NCBI GenBank assembly: GCA_009829735.1
Contig: CM020620.1
Span: 14,009,420 to 14,073,419 of the forward strand
DNA from: Pyropia yezoensis
Taxonomy: Eukaryota; Rhodophyta; Bangiophyceae; Bangiales; Bangiaceae
Direction: 5' to 3'
DNA length: 64,000 nucleotides
The position numbers were made by a program, and so were the translations under genes. How positions within the stretch are numbered: the stretch's first letter is position 1; each line of letters starts with the position of its first letter. The notes below the pieces were generated by a model. It was not told the DNA's origin, ran no database searches, and saw only the letters and a program-made list of their open reading frames with translations. This document shows, piece by piece, positions 10,310-22,176 of the stretch.

Positions 10310-13300
10310 TCACGTTGAGGGAGGGCTGTTAGGGTCTATCTCATTCAGGGCACAGTACGCCCGGACCTTCTCAGCGGGAAGGTCCTCCACATACTCCCAC
10401 GTATCATCCTTGGCTTTGTAGCCAAACCAACGCAGCCTCAACATGAGGCGGTCAGTGTCTTCATCCCATCCGTGGTCGATGAACTTATCGAACACGTACT
10501 CCTGTGGGCCCTGTTTGGCCGCAGGCAGTGAGGGGAGTCGCCACGATTCCAACGCACGCGCCCAAGCTGGGTCGCCTGCAGGCGGTGGTGCAACTTTGAC
10601 CACGTCCTGTCCGTTCACTGTGCGGACCCCATCGTCACTTTCGATGGTGAAGCGCCGCCCATCAGTACGAAGGACCTGGTACGGTCCCTTCGTCTGGAAT
10701 ACCAGCTTACCCCCAGTTGGGGTGTGCGAGTGTACCAGCACCCAGTCACCCTGCCCGGGGACGTGCTTAGCATTGCGCACCTTTTTGTCAAAGGTACGCT
10801 TGTAGCGCTTTTGTGCTTTGTCCATCTCAGCCCTGACTTTAGGGATGAGGTTTTCAAGCCTAGCAGCGAACTCCGCCTTACTCTCAGTAGGAGTAGGCGT
10901 ACTGCCACCATCCTCCCTAGTTGGGAGCGACCGCAGCACGGCAATAGACCGCACACGACGGGGGGTCACAAAAGCGAGGGGTAATTCCCCTGTAGATGAG
11001 TGAACCTGCGAATTGTAGGCAGTAGTAAGGATAGAAATGTATTGGTCCCCCGTCTTCACGTACTCACTCACATAGTGGCGCAGCTGCCTAACAATAGTTT
11101 TGTTGAAGCGCTCCACCTGCCCATTATTTTGTGGGTGGTAGGGGGTGGCATAGTTTGCCTTAACCCCCAACATATCCAGCACTCCCTGAAACAGTACAGA
11201 CGCAAATTGCGGTCCATTGTCCGATAGTGTACTATCTGGGATGCCATACGCGGCAACCCAGTGATCTAGGAAGGCTGACACGACCGACATGCCCGTGATC
11301 TCTGCCAGTGGGATCGCTCGCGTAAGTTTCGTGAAGCGGTCACAGATGACCAGGAGGTACTGGTTGCCCTCCTCGGTCACTGGCAGTGGCCCAAGGATGT
11401 CCATCGCCAACGCGGCGAAGGTCTCCTTGGCCGGGAACAATAACATAGCCGTACTAGGCCGCCGTTCCATCAGACGGTTCTGTGCACAACTTGTGCAGGC
11501 AGCCACCCAACTGTAGATGTCCACCACCATGGACGGCCAGTAGTACTTGGTCCTCAGGGTCAGGTACAGTTTACTAGACCCCAGGTGTCCACCCGTGGGA
11601 GCGTTGTGCTCCCTCTCAAGGATACTGTCCTTCAGGGATGCGGGGACGACAAGTTGTTCGGTCCCCTGGAATACCCCCCTCCTCATGAGGAGGCCATCGT
11701 CTTCCAGAAAGAAACGCGTCTCTACCACTGTATCCAGTATATCCCTCTGCGACTTGCAGAAGGGATCCTCGGCCTGGGCCTTCACCACCTCGTCCAGGGA
11801 CAGGGGCAAGTACTTCTTGTTCCCTGGCGCCTCGGGGTTCAACGCCTGACCCGAGCGCGTGACTACCCCCACGATGGGGATGTCCTCATCGACTGGGTTA
11901 GTGTCCAGCCCCTCGGTAGGTACCCGAGAGAGGCCGTCGGCAAGGGCATGTTTCCTGCCAGGTCGGTACTCAATATTAAAGTTGAAGGGTGCCAGTCGCA
12001 CCCTCCACCGATTGAGACGAGTGTTCGTACAGTCCGTCTTAAAGATGAAATGCAACGCGCGGTGGTCACAGCGGATGAGGAACTTCTCACCCTCTAGGTA
12101 GTGACAAAGTGACGTCACCGCCCACACCACTGCGAGTCCTTCCAACTCGGTGACTCCGTAGTTCTTCTCGGCCGAGTTCAGCCCCTTACTGAAGTATCCC
12201 ACCGGCAAGTACTCCTTGTCCGGCTGCTGCTGAAGCAACACACAACCAAGTTGGTCGTAGCTAGCGTCCACATCCAGGATGTAGTGGCCTCCCAACCTGG
12301 GAATGGCCAGGATAGGGGGCTTCAGCAGAAGGTCCCGAAGAGTCTCAAAGGATTCCTGCTCCACCCGACTTGGGGGAGGCAGGTTCTTCGGTAGCGTTGA
12401 GCTCACTAGCTCATTCAACGGCTTCGCCACCTTGGCGAAGCCCTTGGTGAAACGTCGGTACACGTTACACATCCCGAGGAAGCTCCTCATCTGGGTCTGG
12501 GTCCGGGGGTACTGAGCCTTACAAATGGCCCTCAAGTTCTTCTCGTTAACACTGAGACGCCCCGGACGGACAACATGTCCCAAGTACTCCACCTCTTGAG
12601 TGAAGAGGTGGCACTTACTCGCCTTCAGTGACACTCCGGCGTCAGCAAGTAGCTTGAACACCTGGCCAAGATGGCCAATGTGTTCCTCCGGACTTCGGGA
12701 GAACTCAATGATATCGTCTAGGTACACAAGACAGATCTGCCACCGTACTCCGGCCAGAATCATGTCCATAGCGCGCTGGAAAGTTGCCGGCGCGTTACAC
12801 AGTCCAAACGGTAGGCGCTCGCACTGGTTGGTACCACAGTGACAGGTAAAGGTAGTTTTATGCCTGTCCTCCGGGGCAATGGGAATTTGCCGGTACCCCG
12901 CGTTACAGTCCAGGGTAGAGAACACGTTTGCCTCCCCCAGAGAGTCCAGACAGTCGTCCATCCTAGGTAGGGGATAACTGTCCTTCAACGTGCTCTCGTT
13001 GAGCTTACGGTAGTCGATACAAAACCGGGGGGTCCCATCAACTTTGGGGACGATAACCACCGGACTCGCCCACTCGGCGTTGCTGGCCTCGATCACATCG
13101 AGGGCCTCCATGCGAGCAACTTGCTCCTTATCGAGGGCCCTTGAACGAGGTCCTCCCCTATACGGTTGTTGGCGTATAGGGGGTGCACCGGGCTTCAACT
13201 CGATCCGGTGTTGGGTGGCTCTCATGAGTCCCAATTGACCATCCCACAACTTGTGATATTGGTCCAAGAGGCGTTCAACTTGAACCCTCAACCTGGGGGG

Positions 13301-14293
13301 GACACCCTCCATGTTCACATGGGGCCGAGGAGAGGCGGCCGACTTGGCTTGATGCTTCTCCTTTCCGGACTTCGGGTCGCTACTTGCGCCCGCGTTGAGG
13401 GTGACCGCTACTACCGGTCCCTCGTGTTGGTCGATATAGCCGAACTTGGCTCCCGACTTGAAGTACTGGGGCGACGAGCTCAGGTTCATCACCTGTATCC
13501 TCCACGGGACTCCGGCTTTGGAGTCCATCGTGCCAAGGGCAACATGCACTTGGTGCTTGCAAGCAAGACGGGGGTGAGGGTGCACCAACCCGTTCCCCGT
13601 ATAATCAGTTACAACGTCAACGTGCGCCACCGAGTTGGGGGGCAACGTGACTTTACGGGCTAGACGCAGGGTAGCAGTAAACCCTTCCCTCACAGAGCGA
13701 ACAGGCTTCGACTGTGAAACTGTCACAGGAGCCACAGACTTTCCCTTACCAAGGATGGGGATAGTCTCCCCATTCATCAACTTGACCCAGTACTCGGGGC
13801 CACAAATCAAAGGCACTTGTGTAACAACATAAGGGGTACCCAGAAGCAGGGGTACCGATATATTCTCAACTACGCCATAGGCCACGTCGACCTCATGGGT
13901 CCCCAACCTAATTGGTAGGGTCACGGCACCAACGATGGGAAGTACCCCACCATTGATGTCAATCATATGGTCAGCTTTGGACCTCCAGCGTTGGAGCTTC
14001 ACCTCCTTTGGTAATAGCGACTTGCGTATCAAGGAGGCTCCTGACCCGGTATCAAGTACGATATGGGCACAACAGGCGCGGCCGGGGGCAAGTTGCACCC
14101 GTCCAGCCACCTGGAAGTTCTCACCCGTCAGCACCGCGATGACCCGACGTGGGTTTACGTTCTTGGGGAGTCCTACCCGAGGTGGGCGGACTCCCTTAGG
14201 TCGCCGCAGTATCCGGCACGGTTGATTCGTACTCTTGGCCCACTTGGCCGAGGCTGCCGTTGTGAGCTTCGGACGACCAGCCCCAACGGTCAT
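10310..14293 (-). CDS. pol: Pol polyprotein of Ty3-I copy A (1327 aa)
   Basis: An intact Ty3/Gypsy Pol in the order protease, reverse transcriptase, RNase H, integrase, chromodomain-like tail. Visible motifs: protease DTGSGASLI (D81), RT YLDD (residue ~524), RNase H DVDAS (~675) with CDHRAL, integrase HHCC ending CTSC (933-936), integrase catalytic D965, D1025 and E1061 (DX35E spacing), and a C-terminal block WFGYKAKDDTWE. The ATG overlaps the gag stop by four bases (ATGA). Compared with copies B and C it has substitutions next to conserved RT motifs (GYRQIP for GYWQIP; IEFSRS for IVFSRS), so activity is uncertain although the frame is complete. Confidence 0.95.
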   Translation of the reverse strand: MTVGAGRPKLTTAASAKWAKSTNQPCRILRRPKGVRPPRVGLPKNVNPRRVIAVLTGENFQVAGRVQLAPGRACCAHIVLDTGSGASLIRKSLLPKEVKLQRWRSKADHMIDINGGVLPIVGAVTLPIRLGTHEVDVAYGVVENISVPLLLGTPYVVTQVPLICGPEYWVKLMNGETIPILGKGKSVAPVTVSQSKPVRSVREGFTATLRLARKVTLPPNSVAHVDVVTDYTGNGLVHPHPRLACKHQVHVALGTMDSKAGVPWRIQVMNLSSSPQYFKSGAKFGYIDQHEGPVVAVTLNAGASSDPKSGKEKHQAKSAASPRPHVNMEGVPPRLRVQVERLLDQYHKLWDGQLGLMRATQHRIELKPGAPPIRQQPYRGGPRSRALDKEQVARMEALDVIEASNAEWASPVVIVPKVDGTPRFCIDYRKLNESTLKDSYPLPRMDDCLDSLGEANVFSTLDCNAGYRQIPIAPEDRHKTTFTCHCGTNQCERLPFGLCNAPATFQRAMDMILAGVRWQICLVYLDDIIEFSRSPEEHIGHLGQVFKLLADAGVSLKASKCHLFTQEVEYLGHVVRPGRLSVNEKNLRAICKAQYPRTQTQMRSFLGMCNVYRRFTKGFAKVAKPLNELVSSTLPKNLPPPSRVEQESFETLRDLLLKPPILAIPRLGGHYILDVDASYDQLGCVLLQQQPDKEYLPVGYFSKGLNSAEKNYGVTELEGLAVVWAVTSLCHYLEGEKFLIRCDHRALHFIFKTDCTNTRLNRWRVRLAPFNFNIEYRPGRKHALADGLSRVPTEGLDTNPVDEDIPIVGVVTRSGQALNPEAPGNKKYLPLSLDEVVKAQAEDPFCKSQRDILDTVVETRFFLEDDGLLMRRGVFQGTEQLVVPASLKDSILEREHNAPTGGHLGSSKLYLTLRTKYYWPSMVVDIYSWVAACTSCAQNRLMERRPSTAMLLFPAKETFAALAMDILGPLPVTEEGNQYLLVICDRFTKLTRAIPLAEITGMSVVSAFLDHWVAAYGIPDSTLSDNGPQFASVLFQGVLDMLGVKANYATPYHPQNNGQVERFNKTIVRQLRHYVSEYVKTGDQYISILTTAYNSQVHSSTGELPLAFVTPRRVRSIAVLRSLPTREDGGSTPTPTESKAEFAARLENLIPKVRAEMDKAQKRYKRTFDKKVRNAKHVPGQGDWVLVHSHTPTGGKLVFQTKGPYQVLRTDGRRFTIESDDGVRTVNGQDVVKVAPPPAGDPAWARALESWRLPSLPAAKQGPQEYVFDKFIDHGWDEDTDRLMLRLRWFGYKAKDDTWEYVEDLPAEKVRAYCALNEIDPNSPPST

Positions 14294-16235
14294 TCGTTTC
14301 CCGCCGACTTGGCGTCCGAATCTGAGGGCGGGGAGGAAGACGACGAGTCCGAGGACGACGTGTCCGCCTCCTCCGCCGAGGGTGTGGCGACCGCGACGAC
14401 CGGTCGAGACCCACCCTCGCGGCGTAAACGTACTTCGTTCGTAGCCGACTTCTTACTCGCATTCTTAACAAGTTGTTGGATGCGTTTACTCAACTTGGGG
14501 CAATCATATGCCCAGTGTCCATCGGAGTTGCAGTTCCAACACCGATGGTCTGTTCCGAGAGGGGTCTTCCCAACTGGGGAAGACGAAGAGGTACCCTGGG
14601 AAGCTCCCACGGCAGCTACCACCCTCTCCTTGCGGATTCGGCGTGCCTCTCTCAACTCTCTGGCCTGGCGCGCCTCCTCCCGTTCCTTGGCCAACTCGGC
14701 CTGACGCTCCTGGCGTTGTTCCTCCCGCAACTTGCGGTAGGCCTCGCCTCTGCGATAGGCGAACCTAGCCAACTCGGCCAGGGTCGCCCGGGCAGTGTTA
14801 TGCTCCCGGGTCTCCATCCGGACTGACCAGTGGAGTCCTTCCACAAACCGACTCTTCACCACAGCTTGTGGATGAAGAAACCCACAAAGATTGTTGAGCT
14901 TACGGACTCGCTCTGCAAAGGACAACTCGTCCTCCGCCTCTTCCTGGTGGGTCTGCGTAAACTCCTCGACTTGAGAAGCCAACGCTGCCTCATCAACCAT
15001 GGCTCTCAACAACCAGTTGACGAGCTCCAAATAGGACGTCACCTCCCCAGCGCCTCCACTTGAAGAGCTGGGCATGACGGACATAAGTTCTGTCCGCAGG
15101 TCGCCCTTCGTAAACTCCTGTAGCATGTAAAAAGCCATGCCTTCACTTATGGCATTGTCGTCACAGGCTTTTGTGAAACGACGTAGGAACTCAAAGACAC
15201 GGAGGGGGGGGGTTCCATCCCACTCCGCTTTGTGCCCAAAAGAATGAAGTGCATCCTTCTTGGCACGGCCCATGGCTCGGGCCTGGTCAGGACCATACAC
15301 CACCGACTTGTTGTGGAGGGCGTAGGTCTCACAGTCAAAGATCCTCTGGTAGACCGGGTTGGCTACCTGGATCTTTGGCGGCACCTCACGTTGAGGGAAC
15401 AGCCGCTGTGGCCCTGGGTTAAGTTCACCCTCAGTGCCTGTAGTCCGGAGCGGCGCGCTTGGTGTAGCCGCCGGCGTTTCCGGGGGAGCTCCCCCGTGAA
15501 GGGCGTACGCCCCACCGAGAATGGTGCGGCTCCCACGTTGGGAGTCACAGGGGTCCCCCCCTGTTCGGGGCGACCCGGAATAGGCGTCAGGGGAGATTCC
15601 CCCTGCGCCTGCGGGCTCGAAAGCCCCAATCCGGTCTGGACATTAAGGCCATCTGGCAAACTCGCCTCGATCTGATTCAGAATAGTACTCGTCATCGTGA
15701 CCACCAGGTCCGGGAAAGTCTGTCGCAACACATTGGTCGCCTCCCGACGGACAGTTTCCGCGAGGAGTGGATTGACGACTCCAGTTGAGTCTCGGTCCGC
15801 CTCCGGGAGTCCACCTGAGGGGTAACCACGTCCCTCAGGGGCCTCAACCGGGGGCATGGGCGCGAGCCCATCGCCGACCAACGGAGGTCCGCCGTCCTCC
15901 GAAAGCCTAGTTGGCGACGGCTCCAAGCCAAAGTTGGCTCCAACCCGAGCGGAACCCGCGGGGACAGTCCTCACCCCTTGGGACGTTCCCGTTGAGTATA
16001 CCACACGGTGGCCAGACTTCGGCCCACCCACATCAGAAGTGTCACCCGAGTGAACTCCCGACTGAGTCGGAGTGGCCTGTTGCCCGCCCGTACTTCCAGT
16101 CCTGCTGGCTTGAGGGACCTCTAGTCCCTCTGCGACCCCAGGTAAACCCACCTGTGTCTCACCAGTATTCAAAGGCACTGAAGTACGTGCGTCACCCGTG
16201 TACTCCCCGGACGACGGGGGGTCCGAGCTAGCCAT
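14290..16235 (-). pseudogene. gag: Gag of Ty3-I copy A, split by a frameshift
   Basis: Gag starts at the ATG at 16235 (TAGCCAACATGGC-type context) and ends at the TGA overlapping the pol ATG. Relative to the intact copy B gene, a C run is one base shorter (plus-strand G run at 15482-15486), which breaks the frame between an N-terminal low-complexity Pro/Thr/Gly-rich part and the C-terminal part. The latter (about 14290-15384) retains a retrotransposon Gag-like helical domain, a highly charged Arg/Glu helix, and a CCHC zinc knuckle with CWNCNSDGHWAYDC. A sequencing slip in the homopolymer cannot be excluded. Confidence 0.88.
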
Positions 16236-16354
16236 GTTGGCTGACGATCCGTATGACACGGTCCAAGACCACCGTTCCTCTGAGACAGAGGGCCCCCTAC
16301 ACCCGGGTGCACCCGGAGGTAAAGTTTACCTCTTTCCCCTGCTGCTCCACCAAA

Positions 16355-16823
16355 TGTGGCAAAAACCACATGCACACACGGCACCCAAGTTGGGGCGGTG
16401 AGCAAGGGCTGCCTCCCGTGTCGGGGGAACCGGAAGAAGTGCAAGTCGCACACACTCTGTCCCTGTTGTGGGGCAAACCCCCCACGGACAAACAAGAGGA
16501 TGGTGTGTGGTCCAACAGTTTCTTGGTCGGGTCGGGGACGCAGGGCCAAGCCCCGCTGTCCCTCCCCTTATCCCCCAAGGGTCCACTCAGAATCTCGCCA
16601 CTCAGAATCTCCCACCCCAGCACCTGCCCACCGGGCCACACGAAAATTCAAGACGATAAATGCAGAAAACCCTCAAATCCAAGTTGGATTTACTACTAAG
16701 CTAACTATCCCAAACTTAGGGAATATGGGCCCAAATGCAGGGGGTGGAACGGATCAGGCTAGTGGCCTGCCGCCCCTTACATGGCACGTGTTGCCCCCCT
16801 ACCTGGGGGTCAATACTGCCACA
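16355..16823 (-). repeat. 5' LTR of Ty3-I copy A
   Basis: 469 bp, TGTGGCA to TGCCACA, differing from the 7445-7915 LTR at about ten positions including a 2-bp length difference in a C run. On its element-downstream side (position 16354 and lower, reverse complement) lies the primer binding site TTTGGTGGAGCAGCAGG. Directly to its right (16824) begins family II internal sequence. Confidence 0.95.
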
Positions 16824-16954
16824 AGGGGATTGATGACCAACCTCCAGGGTTGGGAGGAGAGGACGGGAAGCCCCGTCACATGTAACCAGACAAGGGCCCT
16901 GTTCAGGATGCCCGAGCTACACCGGATATCGTTGTAGGCCACGTACTGTTCACC

Positions 16955-19900
16955 TTGGAGAACTTCAAGGTATCAGCGACACTGGGGGTTGACCCCCAGT
17001 CGACCCGATCGTATTACCCTGTACTGGATACAGGGGCTGGACCTAAGCTGATCCGGAAGGATACCCTCCCGGACAAGTGGCTCCCGCGAGTCAGAGTTGC
17101 TCGGGGACCCACGATCAAGGATGCGAATGGTCGTCTCATTCGGACGACCGCAGCGATGTTGATGCAGGTCACCATCGGGGAGCTCACTACGGAAGTTGAC
17201 TTCCTGGTGTGTGAGACTCTATCTGTGCCCTGCATACTGGGGTGCACCTTCATCAACGTTCACGTGGATGCAATCCGGCCGGGCCGGAGGACCGTCGAGC
17301 TGCAAGAGGCCGACGGGGCGAAGAGAGGACAGAAAGCTATCGTTAGGGACCTGACGCTACAAGGGAGCCACGTTAACGTGGCTGAGGTATACGCCAGCGT
17401 AGAACCGAAGACACTCCGGCTGGCTAAGCGGACTCGCTTTGAGCCGCTATCGGAGACCGTCCTCCCGGCTCACTGTGACCTCGCAGGCATCTGCAGAGTT
17501 CAGTCCAACCTACGAACCTACAAGCGCCATGGGTTGACCATGGCCAACGGTATCGTAGACCTCCCAGCGGGGGGGGCCATCACTGCTCGTGATGGCGAAC
17601 TATCGCCGTAAGGCAGTCACCCGCCCGAAAGGAACTATCCTCGGGATCGCCGAGCTTCACGAAGGAGACATCCTCACCCCTGACAAGGAAGGTCAAGCGG
17701 AACCACTTGAGGTACTGGCGGTCACCGAGACCACCGAGCTGCAGGAACCCGATGACGGGAAGCCTAACCCATCAACAGCTCCGGCGGACGTTCCGCTAAA
17801 GGACCAGGAAGCCTTGAAGGCACTGGCCGAGGCTGACCTCGACCATCTTCCCCCTCTGGTATCTGAAGGGGTACGACGGATACTAAGAAAGCATGACGCC
17901 ATGTGGACCGGCGGGGCGCTGGGTACCATTGGGGCAACCCATCACCGTATAGAACTGGTACCAGGTGCACGACCAGGGCGGTCGCAACCGTATCGCGCGG
18001 GACCTATGCAACGAGAGATCGTTGATGGAGAAGTGAAGAGGATGAGCGAAGCTAAGGTGATCCGTCCTTCGATGTCGGAGTGGGGCGCCCCAGTCGTTAT
18101 CGTACCGAAAAAGAATCAAACCCCTCGGTTTTGCATCGATTATCGACGCCTCCACTTGGTTACCAAGAAAGACTCATACCCTTTACCAAGGATGGACGAG
18201 TGTATCGACTCCCTTGGGGAGGCCGCAGTATTTACCACTATCGACTGCAACGCCGGGTACTGGCAGATTCCAGTTGCGGAGGAGGATATCCCCAAGACGG
18301 CGTTCGTCTGTCACAGTGGAGTGTACGAGTTCCTAAGGATGCCCTTCGGATTGTCCAACGCCCCCGCCACATCCCAGCGGGCCATCGACATTATACTGTC
18401 GGGAGTGAAGTGGCGTGACTGCCTGGTGTACCTGGACGATGTCATCGTCTTTTCACGTAACATGGATGACCATGTGCAACATGTCGACGAGGTACTCACC
18501 CTCTTGCGAAACGCTGGGGTTACCCTGCGCCTCAAGAAGCGCGCCTTCTTTCAGCAGACCGTCGAGTATCTGGGGCACCAGATCACACCAGGTAAACTGC
18601 GAGTGCTCGAAGCTAGTACCCGGGCACTCCGGGATGCGCGATACCCAACCACCCAGACACAGCTGAAAAGCTTCCTCGGGATGTGCAACGTATACCGACG
18701 GTTCGTCAAGGACTTCGCTCGAATAGCCAAGCCGTTAACGGTTCTGACGAGCAGCGCCTTGCCAAAGGTATTCCAACCTCCCTCGCCCAGCGAGGGAGAG
18801 GCATTCGAGCTGCTCAAGCAAGCCCTGCTAGCCCCACCCGTGCTTGCGTTGACGCATAGACGCGGGACCTTCGTCATCGACGTCGATGCCTGCGATACCC
18901 AAGTAGGATGCACCCTGTTACAGGAAGAGACAATCATCGGTACCGATAATGCTATCCCGGACCTACACCCGGTAGGGTACTTCAGCTGGACACTCAACCC
19001 GGCTGAGCGTAACTATAGTGCCACCGAGCGCGAGTGCCTCGGAGTCATATGGGCAGTGCAACTGCTCCGGCCATACCTGGAAGGTTCCAGGTTTATCGCA
19101 AGGTCCGACCACGAACCTCTACGATGGCTTCTCAACCTTGGTGACAAGGATTCCGACAGCCACGGTCGGCTAGCCCGATGGAGGCTGAAGATGGCCGAGC
19201 ACGACTACCGGACCATATATAAGGCCGGCTCTGCCCATCATCTGGGAGACGCGCTGTCGCGACTCGATACACCGAGCGGGGATACCCGTCAGGTGGACGA
19301 AGACATCCCGGATGTACCGGTTTGCATGGTGGGTAATGCCACCCAAGGTATGGTTGACCATACCATGGCACACCTTGTGTGCCCATTGACCCTCGCGGAC
19401 TTCCGCGAGGCACAGGCCAATGACGATGACTGTAGACGCCATCGCACTAATCCCCTGGCCGGCATCTTCTCCGAGAATGAGGACGGACTCATATACCGGC
19501 GGGCACCCGCCGATGGACGGCATCAGGTCGTGGCTCCCGTGTCCTTACGACAAGCCGTCATGGAACGAGAACACGAGAACCCCACAGCCGGACACCCGGG
19601 GGGTTCGCGCATGTTCGCAGCAAGGCGAAGGTTCTTCTACCGGCCAGCAGTGGCCGTCGACGTAGTCGACCACGTGCGGGGATGCCACCCGTGTGCACGG
19701 AATCTTATGAGTCTTCATAGCCGGGCATCCGCTATGAAACTATTCCCCCCGGATGGGCCCAACGAGCAAGTCGCTATCGACATACTCGGGCCGCTTCCGG
19801 TAACGGAAGAAGGGAACAGGTACATCATGGTCATGTCGGACCGCTTTACTAAGCTGTCACGGGCAGTAGCAATCCCGAACGATACGGCCTACACCATCAT

Positions 19901-20848
19901 GAACGCAGTGGTTGACCACTGGATCAGTGCGTACGGAGTAATAAAGCAACTCATCTCCGATAACGGAGCAAACCTTACGTCAGCATTCTGCACTAAAGTC
20001 CTGGGCATGTTCGGTATCGAACCCCGTCGGGCATCCGACTACCACCCACAATCCATTGGGCAGGTGGAGCGGTTCAACCGCACCATCGTGAAGATGCTCC
20101 AATGCTATGTGGCGGAGCAAACGAAGACGTGGGACAGGCTTCTGTCCGTCTTGACCCTGGCATACAATGCCAGGCCCCACCGGAGTACCAGCATTGCCCC
20201 ACTGGAATGGGTCATGCCGATGGGCGTCGGTAACCTGACGCTGCCACCGGGCAGATGCACTCGGTATGACATACCGAAGGGCTGACCGGCCGAACGGATC
20301 CACTTAGCTTGGTTGACCAAGCTATCGTGGATGATACCGAAGCTCAAGGGGGCCCTTGACCGTACACAACTTCGATACAAGAAGAACTTGACGCCCGGCT
20401 ACGGGTACGCAACGCAACCCTGGTAAAAGGTGACTGGATCTACATCAGCCACCAGAAGTTCCGAGGGAACAAGCTTATGCAACCGGTCAAGGGACCGTAC
20501 CAGATCTTACACAGAGATGATCACTCTGTCATCCTGCACTCCAATACGGAGATACAACGCATCAATCTCAATGATGTGACACCTGCTCCGAAGCCGGAAC
20601 AGCCTCAGCCGGTACCGGCTGGGTTGCTACATGAAGCGCTTACAACTCACCGGTCAGATGACCCGGTGGGGCCGGATGGGATTCCATACCAAGTAGAGAG
20701 CGTGGTCGGACACACCGACCCGGACCTACCAGGACCCTGGTACGTCAAGGTGATGTGGGTCGGATACGACTCATCCACCTTGGAACAGGCGGCGAATATA
20801 CCCCGCCAACTTCTCATGCCTTACATGAGGCGACGACGCCTACTGTGA
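16955..20848 (+). pseudogene. pol: Pol of Ty3-II copy 1 (frameshifted)
   Basis: Protease with DTGAGPKLI lies in the first frame (16955-17611; the frame is open upstream of 16955 and shows no clear ATG). An 8-G run at 17569-17576, where copy 2 has seven, shifts the frame. RT, RNase H and integrase follow as one long frame (17589-20285) with YLDDVIVFSRN, DVDAC, SDHEPLRW, the HHCC pair CHPCARN, and integrase residues in DILGPLP, SDNGANL and QVERFNR. A second break after 20285 separates integrase from a C-terminal chromodomain-like stretch (20477-20848: YQVESVVGH, MWVGYD). Pol resembles family I throughout but is clearly a separate lineage. Confidence 0.9.
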
Positions 20849-21299
20849 CAACCCAACCGACACCGACTTCGGCTGTTGGGGGGTGAAGCTTATACCTACA
20901 AAGTAGGGTGTCACATGGATTCGGCAAGACTTAGGTTCACTAAGTTGGAGCGGACTTAGGCAAACAAAGTAAGCTACTGACTTTTACAAGTTTACTTGAA
21001 GGAGATGACTAACTCCGATAATTTCAAAGTAACCTGAGGCTTACACCAATGTAAACCTTCATCCATGGGGCAAGTGACGGACCAAGGAAGGTTGACCTTC
21101 ATGAGTATTAACCAACCAGGATGGGTTGGGGGCGCGAGAAAAAACCGAGGCAGGCCGCGGCTAAGGCAGACGGGGGTACTCCCCAAAGGCAGGCATTGGT
21201 ATCATGCGAACGCCCCAGCGGGGGATGCGTTTATACTCACTACTACCCGGCCACCATAAAGGTCACCGGGTCCCTCTCCCTCACAAACAATAGCACTCC
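20849..21299. other. Noncoding spacer between pol and the antisense ORF of Ty3-II copy 1
   Basis: About 450 bp, less GC-rich than its surroundings, with no convincing frame. It includes short repeats such as GTTTACTTGAAGG/TTTACAAG and AACCAACCAGGATGGGTTGG. It occupies the place of the 111-bp convergent spacer of family I but is about four times longer. Confidence 0.5.
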
Positions 21300-22176
21300 T
21301 CAGTGGGTACACCCGCTGCCCGAGGGAGGCCACTCACGCGTAAACGCGTACACCTCCATGCTCCACCGGTCGGCAATCTCGCGACGGTCAATCGCCCGAG
21401 TTACCTCGGTGCGTAGCTCGACAAGGGTGCTGCGGCCAGCTTCCACGTCCTCAAGAGCTGTCTGGAGGCGGTCCAGCACGCCCCCGAAGCAACGCGCGGA
21501 ACCAACCAGCGCAGCACCTGGGGGGATATCCCCCCAACTAACAGAGAGACCCTCCCGCATCTCGCGGGGAATGAGGGCGTCAACGCCCTCATACCATAGA
21601 CGGGGACCCCCGTCGCGCATAACAGGGGTGGAAGGTGACACTGGCGCAGCCAGAGGGGCCACAGGAGCCGACACGGCTACCACCGGAGCCGGTGGCGCCT
21701 GGTACGAGGCCCGATAGGACCCCACTGAAGGGGCTCCACCGTAAACCCGGCGGGGCTCCGCCCGACGACGGGATACCTCGCGCTCCCCACCCGCAGAGTC
21801 CCACTCTCGGGGACGACGGCCGACCGCCACCGGTATCGGGTTACCGAACCACGGGGCGAGGACCTGAAGAGGTTCATGGATAACCATGGGAATACCCAGG
21901 TCAGGAACAGCCTCGGTGGACGCCCACCCACGGCAATTGGGCTCACCCGGCTGAGTACGCCGGATGCGCAACGAGTGACGAGGCAGGGGGGCAGCCCCAG
22001 CCTGCGGATCCCGGTACGGGGGAAGAGTCAACACCCCAGCCCAGTTCACGGCATCGTGAACGGCCAGCAGGGCCTCGAACTCCCGGGACAACCCGGTCTT
22101 GGCAGCGATCATGTCTACGCCTAGCTGCCCGATATGCCGACGGACACCCGTCGGAAGATGAAACAGGCGCCCCTGC
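21300..22176 (-). pseudogene. Antisense ORF of Ty3-II copy 1, 3' half
   Basis: The downstream part of a minus-strand gene convergent with family II pol, cut off at 22176 by the insertion of copy B. Its frame continues exactly into 31555 and beyond once copy B and one target duplication are disregarded. Near the break it has the block LFHLP followed by a Leu-rich helical stretch, matching LWHLP and the following Leu-rich segment of the family I antisense protein (residues 273 onward). The rest has Pro/Val/Ala-rich and coiled-coil-like sections but lacks the Arg/Ser tail of family I. Function unknown. Confidence 0.6.
22172..22176. repeat. Left target-site duplication of Ty3-I copy B (CCTGC)
   Basis: The five bases CCTGC immediately before the copy B 5' LTR are repeated immediately after its 3' LTR at 31555-31559. 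This establishes the exact ends of the element and shows that copy B inserted as a unit. Confidence 0.95.

Larger units (their letters stand above)
7445..16823 (-). mobile_element. Ty3/Gypsy family I retrotransposon, copy A
   Basis: A 9379-bp LTR retrotransposon on the minus strand. LTRs lie at 7445-7915 and 16355-16823; both start TGTGGCA and end TGCCACA. Reading the element sense strand (right to left): 5' LTR, primer binding site beginning TGGTGGAGCAGC, gag (broken by one frameshift), intact pol, a convergent antisense ORF, polypurine tract and 3' LTR. The two LTRs differ at about ten positions, so this copy is older than copy B. The flanking pentamers (CAGAT on the left, AGGGG on the right) do not match, so at least one flank was lost or exchanged after insertion. 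Confidence 0.93.
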
